Shown in pieces: positions 60,803-64,000 of a DNA stretch of 64,000 nucleotides (the stretch's first letter is position 1; every line of letters begins with the position of its first letter). The notes beneath the pieces are model-generated. The model saw only the letters and a list, made by a program, of their open reading frames with translations, was not told where the DNA came from and ran no database searches. The DNA is from an uncultured Victivallis sp. (lineage in GTDB: Bacteria; Verrucomicrobiota; Lentisphaeria; Victivallales; Victivallaceae), in contig CALXOE010000005.1 of the NCBI GenBank assembly GCA_944389935.1, positions 49,899-113,898 of the forward strand, given 5' to 3'. A program made the translations under genes and the position numbers.

Positions 60803-62221
60803 ATGGACTCTTTACAAATGGATCTCGATATTTGCGTCAAACTTTTTGCTCCTTTTGCCTCGGGGACGCTCTATGCGGGATTTTCCGGCGGGGCGGACAG
60901 CACGGCGGCACTGCTCGCCGCGCTGCACTTCCGCGAACGTTCCGGCTGCCGTCTCATTGCCGTCCACTTCGATCACGGCCTGCGGGGGAAGGAGTCGCAG
61001 CGGGAGGCATGTGAAGCGGAACAATTCGCGGCGGCCCGGCAGATCGAATTCCGCTGCATTCGCCTGAAGCTCTCTGCCGGTCCCAATCTTGAGGCGGCGG
61101 CGCGCGAAGCGCGTCTCGCATACTGGCGAACCGTTGCGGCCGACCGGAGCGATACGGCGGTGGTGCTCGGCCACCATGCCGACGACCGGGCGGAGAATCT
61201 GCTGCTGCGTCTCGCGCGCGGCGCGAACGCGAGCGGCCTGACCGCGCTCCGCGAACGTTCCGTCGTGGACGGAGTGACGTTTCTGCGGCCGCTGCTGCGC
61301 TTCCGGAGAGCCGGGATCGAAGAGTTCCTGAATGCGGCGGGAATCGACCGCTGGGCCAATGACTCGAGCAATGCGGACGAGCGGTACGCCCGGAACGCGC
61401 TGCGTCATACGATTCTTCCGGCGTTCCGGGCGCTCTCGTCGGGGAGCGAGGCGGGACTCTTCCACTCCCTCGACGCGCTGGAAGCCGACGCGGAATTTCT
61501 CGAAGCCGCCGCGGAGGAACAGTTTCGCCGGATCGCGGGGGAAACCGTCACCCCGCTCGACTTCTGGCGAAAGCAGCCGCCCGCGCTGCTGATCCGCCTG
61601 CTGCGGCGGTTCGTGGCGACGCAATCGGGGCGCGACTACATTCCGAACCGCAGGCTGCTCGAGCGGTTCACCGCGCTCCCGGAGAAGTGCGTGGTCTCCC
61701 GGCGGATTCCGCTGGACGCGAACCGGTCTCTGCGCATCCGGGGGAACACGCTCGCGCTGGAACTCCCGTCCTCCGGAGCGGCGGCCGGGGAGACGGAACC
61801 GGGACCGACCATCTGGAATTGGCGCACGAAACCGGAAACACACCGGGGGAAATTCCGCTTCTCCGCGGAAGCTCTTGCCGCGCCGCGCGCGATGGCGCTT
61901 CATGAGGCGATGTTCGATGCGGACGCGCTCCCCTGCCCTCTGCTGATCGACCGGCGGCGTCCGGGCGACCGGCTGATTCCGTTCGGTGAAACGGCGCCGA
62001 AGAGCTTGAAAAAACTGCGGATCGACCGGAAACTCCCTGCGGAGACGGCTCTGCCCGTAGTGCGCTCATCGGACGGCCGGATCGTCTGGGCGCCGGGAAT
62101 CCGCCACACTGCGGCGGCTCCGGTCACGCCGGCGACCGCCGCGATCGTCCACCTCGCGATGCGGACAGACTCCAGCGGAGAGAGAGAGAAATCAATCCGG
62201 AACGGCAGCACCTTTCCTTAA
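60803..62221 (+). CDS. tilS: tRNA(Ile)-lysidine synthase
   Basis: 472 residues. PP-loop GFSGGADSTAALLAAL, then VHFDHGLRGKESQREA, ARLAYWRTVA, VLGHHADDRAENLLLRLARGANASGL, WANDSSNADERYARNALRHTILP, and a C-terminal lysidine-synthase domain (LIDRRRPGDRLIPFGETAPKSLKKLRIDRKLP). It puts lysine on C34 of tRNA-Ile(CAU) so that it reads AUA. The transcript start near 60800 leaves almost no leader for ATG 60803, so either the mRNA is leaderless or translation starts at ATG 60818 (MDLDI). Confidence 0.94.
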   Translation: MDSLQMDLDICVKLFAPFASGTLYAGFSGGADSTAALLAALHFRERSGCRLIAVHFDHGLRGKESQREACEAEQFAAARQIEFRCIRLKLSAGPNLEAAAREARLAYWRTVAADRSDTAVVLGHHADDRAENLLLRLARGANASGLTALRERSVVDGVTFLRPLLRFRRAGIEEFLNAAGIDRWANDSSNADERYARNALRHTILPAFRALSSGSEAGLFHSLDALEADAEFLEAAAEEQFRRIAGETVTPLDFWRKQPPALLIRLLRRFVATQSGRDYIPNRRLLERFTALPEKCVVSRRIPLDANRSLRIRGNTLALELPSSGAAAGETEPGPTIWNWRTKPETHRGKFRFSAEALAAPRAMALHEAMFDADALPCPLLIDRRRPGDRLIPFGETAPKSLKKLRIDRKLPAETALPVVRSSDGRIVWAPGIRHTAAAPVTPATAAIVHLAMRTDSSGEREKSIRNGSTFP

Positions 62222-62257
62222 TTATCGGATTGAACGCCGAAAGGGAACGATTCCGGA

Positions 62258-62812
62258 TCAAGGCGATTGTTTTCTGCGGACATTTCCGCTGACGGCGCGT
62301 CCTTTTCCGCCGGCTCTTCGCGGCGGGCGGAAAAGAACTCTCGTCGTATCCGCGGGGAGCAGAGCATAATAACGCGGCGACGCCCCCGCGGACTCCACCG
62401 GGACGGCCCGCGCCAGAATATACGCGAACGTCCGATCCGGAAGCCACAGACCGAAATCGTACAGGTCGACGAACAGAAGCCTCCAGCGTTCCGGCGGGAA
62501 ATTCTCCACTCTCGATGTCCAGCCGCCCTCGCTGCCCCGGGGAATCAGCAGAAGCGTCTCCGCCCCCGGAGCCGGAGAGCAGACGAAAGCGGGGATCTCC
62601 GCGGGAAATTGATCGTACTGCCGGGCTTTCTTCACACCGGAAATTCCATTCGACCGCAGGACGGTCAGCTGAAAAATCCTGTCGCAGAGGTCGGCAAAAG
62701 CATCGCACAGATCCCAGTCATACTCCTCCAGGGCATAACCGGACAGAGTCCGCCACAGAGGCTGAATGACAGAACGGTATTCCTGAATCGAAGAGGTGAT
62801 CTCTCTCTCCAT
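62258..62812 (-). CDS. Unrecognised cytoplasmic protein
   Basis: 184 residues from ATG 62812, which has GAGGGA 8 nt upstream (a longer in-frame start at 62848 has none). It begins MEREITSSIQEYRSVIQPLW with helical content (LEEYDWDLCDAFADLCDRIFQ), continues with a mixed alpha/beta domain (ETLLLIPRGSEGGW, RWRLLFVDLYDFGLWLPDRTFAYILA) and ends in an Arg/Lys-rich tail (PRRAGGKGRAVSGNVRRKQ). No signal peptide, membrane helix or catalytic motif recognised. Convergent with tilS (36 nt between stops). Confidence 0.6.
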   Translation of the reverse strand: MEREITSSIQEYRSVIQPLWRTLSGYALEEYDWDLCDAFADLCDRIFQLTVLRSNGISGVKKARQYDQFPAEIPAFVCSPAPGAETLLLIPRGSEGGWTSRVENFPPERWRLLFVDLYDFGLWLPDRTFAYILARAVPVESAGASPRYYALLPADTTRVLFRPPRRAGGKGRAVSGNVRRKQSP

Positions 62813-62949
62813 TGCGGTTTTCCCTCGCTTTCTTTTCATCTCAAACATCGTTGCGCGGCTCTCCCGGGAAAAGGCCGGGCCGAGAAAATCATAAGCCCCG
62901 GCCGCACAAAATCAGACGCATCCGCCCCGCTCCCTTTTCTTCAAAGATG

Positions 62950-63351
62950 TCACGAACGGTTCTTTCCCATTCCGGCATCGGGGATCGGCTCTTTTTCAAC
63001 ATATTCAAAGTTGAATTCAAGATCCAGACTCGAATATTTTTTCAGAACTTCAGAGGACAAAAAAGCGTAGAACTCATTGACCCTCTGCGGTTCGCGGATC
63101 AGATAACACGAAACATGCCGGTCTCCCGGGACGGAACGCAGTTTTTCCGCGAGATCCATGACTTCCTGAACCTGCTCTTCCAGACTTTGAGAATCCATTT
63201 CCCAGACAATGAGATTGGATTTCCGACCATGAATATAACGATTGTGATAGCCCTCAATGGAGGAGACCTCCCGGGGAGGACGGTTGACCTTTGAACGGAT
63301 GATCCCGGGATCATCCTCCGTGATGAAACAGAAGAGTGTTTTGATAACCAT
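62950..63351 (-). CDS. Unrecognised small protein
   Basis: 133 residues from ATG 63351 with GGAGG 7 nt upstream. VIKTLFCFITEDDPGIIRSKVNRPPREV then SLEEQVQEVMDLAEKLRSVPGDRHVSCYLIRE and a helical, charged end (LKKYSSLDLEFNFEYVEKEP). Small alpha/beta domain by appearance. No family recognised. Base use is a little more AT-rich than the neighbours. Confidence 0.6.
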   Translation of the reverse strand: MVIKTLFCFITEDDPGIIRSKVNRPPREVSSIEGYHNRYIHGRKSNLIVWEMDSQSLEEQVQEVMDLAEKLRSVPGDRHVSCYLIREPQRVNEFYAFLSSEVLKKYSSLDLEFNFEYVEKEPIPDAGMGKNRS

Positions 63352-63538
63352 GCGCGTCCCTCCGATCTGAAAACGTTTCTGGAAGAGATTGGCGTTCAAG
63401 TCGTTGTATTACCATATCCCGCGTTTTACCGATTGCAGGTTCCGACATCGGTTTCCGTTCCGATCCTGGAACACTTCACCGGCAGTTTCTCTGCGGTCAC
63501 GCGCCGGCAGGAACATGCGCATGAAACTGGTTGAACGT

Positions 63539-63997
63539 TTATTTTTCTCTCGAGCCGGCGACCCGGCGTTTCAGCCGGATCCACCGTAATTGATTTTTCA
63601 CCTCCTGATATTTCCTCTTTTCGCGGGCAGAAAAGCGCAGGGGAGCCGCCTCCCTCCCATTGCTTCCGAACAGCCGGCCCATCAGCACCAGAAAAGCGGA
63701 TAATACGCTGCATATCAGGAGGGAAAAGGCGATATGGAAGAATATCCCGTTCGCCCCCCCGTCCCGATACCCGGCGACCAATATAAAAAAGAGAGCTCCC
63801 AGAGCCAAAATAATCGGGATGAATATCTTATCCACTTTCAAACAAATTATCCTGATATCTGCATACGTCAGGAAGAGTGCTGCCGCCACAAAAAACAGAT
63901 TCAGACCGGCACAAATCCTGGACCATTTTTTTATTTTCCAGAAAAATTCTCTCCACCTCAAAATGGCGAATTTTTCGAGTCTCAAAAGGAGGAGCAT
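63539..63997 (-). CDS. Membrane protein of unknown function, possibly 5'-truncated by the window edge
   Basis: 152 residues visible with three hydrophobic helices (about 27-47 ICAGLNLFFVAAALFLTYA, 57-76 IFIPIILALGALFFILVA, 84-106 GIFFHIAFSLLICSVLSAFLVL) and a basic cytoplasmic tail (FSAREKRKYQEVKNQLRWIRLKRRV). The first ATG lies three bases from the window end and no ribosome site can be seen, so the true start may be outside. No family recognised. Confidence 0.55.
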   Translation of the reverse strand: MLLLLRLEKFAILRWREFFWKIKKWSRICAGLNLFFVAAALFLTYADIRIICLKVDKIFIPIILALGALFFILVAGYRDGGANGIFFHIAFSLLICSVLSAFLVLMGRLFGSNGREAAPLRFSAREKRKYQEVKNQLRWIRLKRRVAGSREK

Positions 63998-64000
63998 TTT

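Overview
The window is a high-GC chromosomal segment from a Gram-negative bacterium. I see no plasmid, phage, insertion sequence, CRISPR, tRNA or rRNA features. An outer membrane is implied by lptD, hldD (LPS inner-core heptose), lnt, an RND efflux pair and a lipoprotein. The best fit is the PVC superphylum, phylum Lentisphaerota (Victivallis-like). This rests on two pseudopilin-like proteins with an [25 protein letters not shown]-terminus and a C-terminal H-x9-DG motif, each encoded in one operon with a sugar-type regulator and a large secreted glycoside hydrolase. That placement is inference from gene content, not from a phylogenetic marker.

Layout. 3-1160: 3' part of an AzgA-type purine permease. 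1199-5541: cassette 1 (GntR/LacI hybrid regulator, pseudopilin, GH39-like hydrolase). 5585-8953: minus-strand housekeeping genes (ADP-ribosylglycohydrolase, small membrane protein, trmL, RsmB/NOP-family methyltransferase). 8984-13547: palindrome and RND efflux pair. 13638-15848: one polypeptide carrying two complete PilT-family ATPases. 15975-16421: dut. 16426-23847: minus-strand run nadB, pcnB, GHL10-type hydrolase, PHP protein, aldo/keto reductase, exported DA1-like zinc-finger peptidase. 24013-28370: lnt, DUF89, cvfB-like, DUF2059, YgiN-like monooxygenase. 28380-29621: DUF3793 and flavodoxin. 29697-31329: 32-residue basic protein and an MFS transporter. 31373-37106: cassette 2 (two-operator LacI regulator, discoidin/GH-A hydrolase, pseudopilin). 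37149-40401: zinc-ribbon membrane protein; NfeD, small membrane protein and flotillin. 40531-42351: metallophosphoesterase fused to a PQQ-type propeller. 42368-45082: lipoprotein, nrdR, rlmI. 45218-48298: pheA, Memo-like protein, ilvC. 48518-53376: GH20, Fe-ADH, SGNH esterase, YgiN-like monooxygenase, GT2. 53331-59864: long MDR dehydrogenase, lptD, hldD, rsmB in one tightly overlapped minus-strand operon. 60144-62221: rdgB and tilS, divergent. 62258-63997: three unrecognised minus-strand genes, the last cut or nearly cut by the window edge.

How the genes fit together. The biology points to a polysaccharide degrader with locally controlled secreted hydrolases. The strongest novelty candidates are the repeated regulator + pseudopilin + hydrolase cassettes, whose pseudopilins lack the usual glycine at the prepilin cleavage site, and the PilU/PilT-like tandem ATPase. 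Together they suggest an expanded pilin-like surface system linked to glycan use, but that link is inference. Many promoters share one readable architecture (TTGnnn, 16-17 bp, TAnnnT), which helped to choose several start codons.
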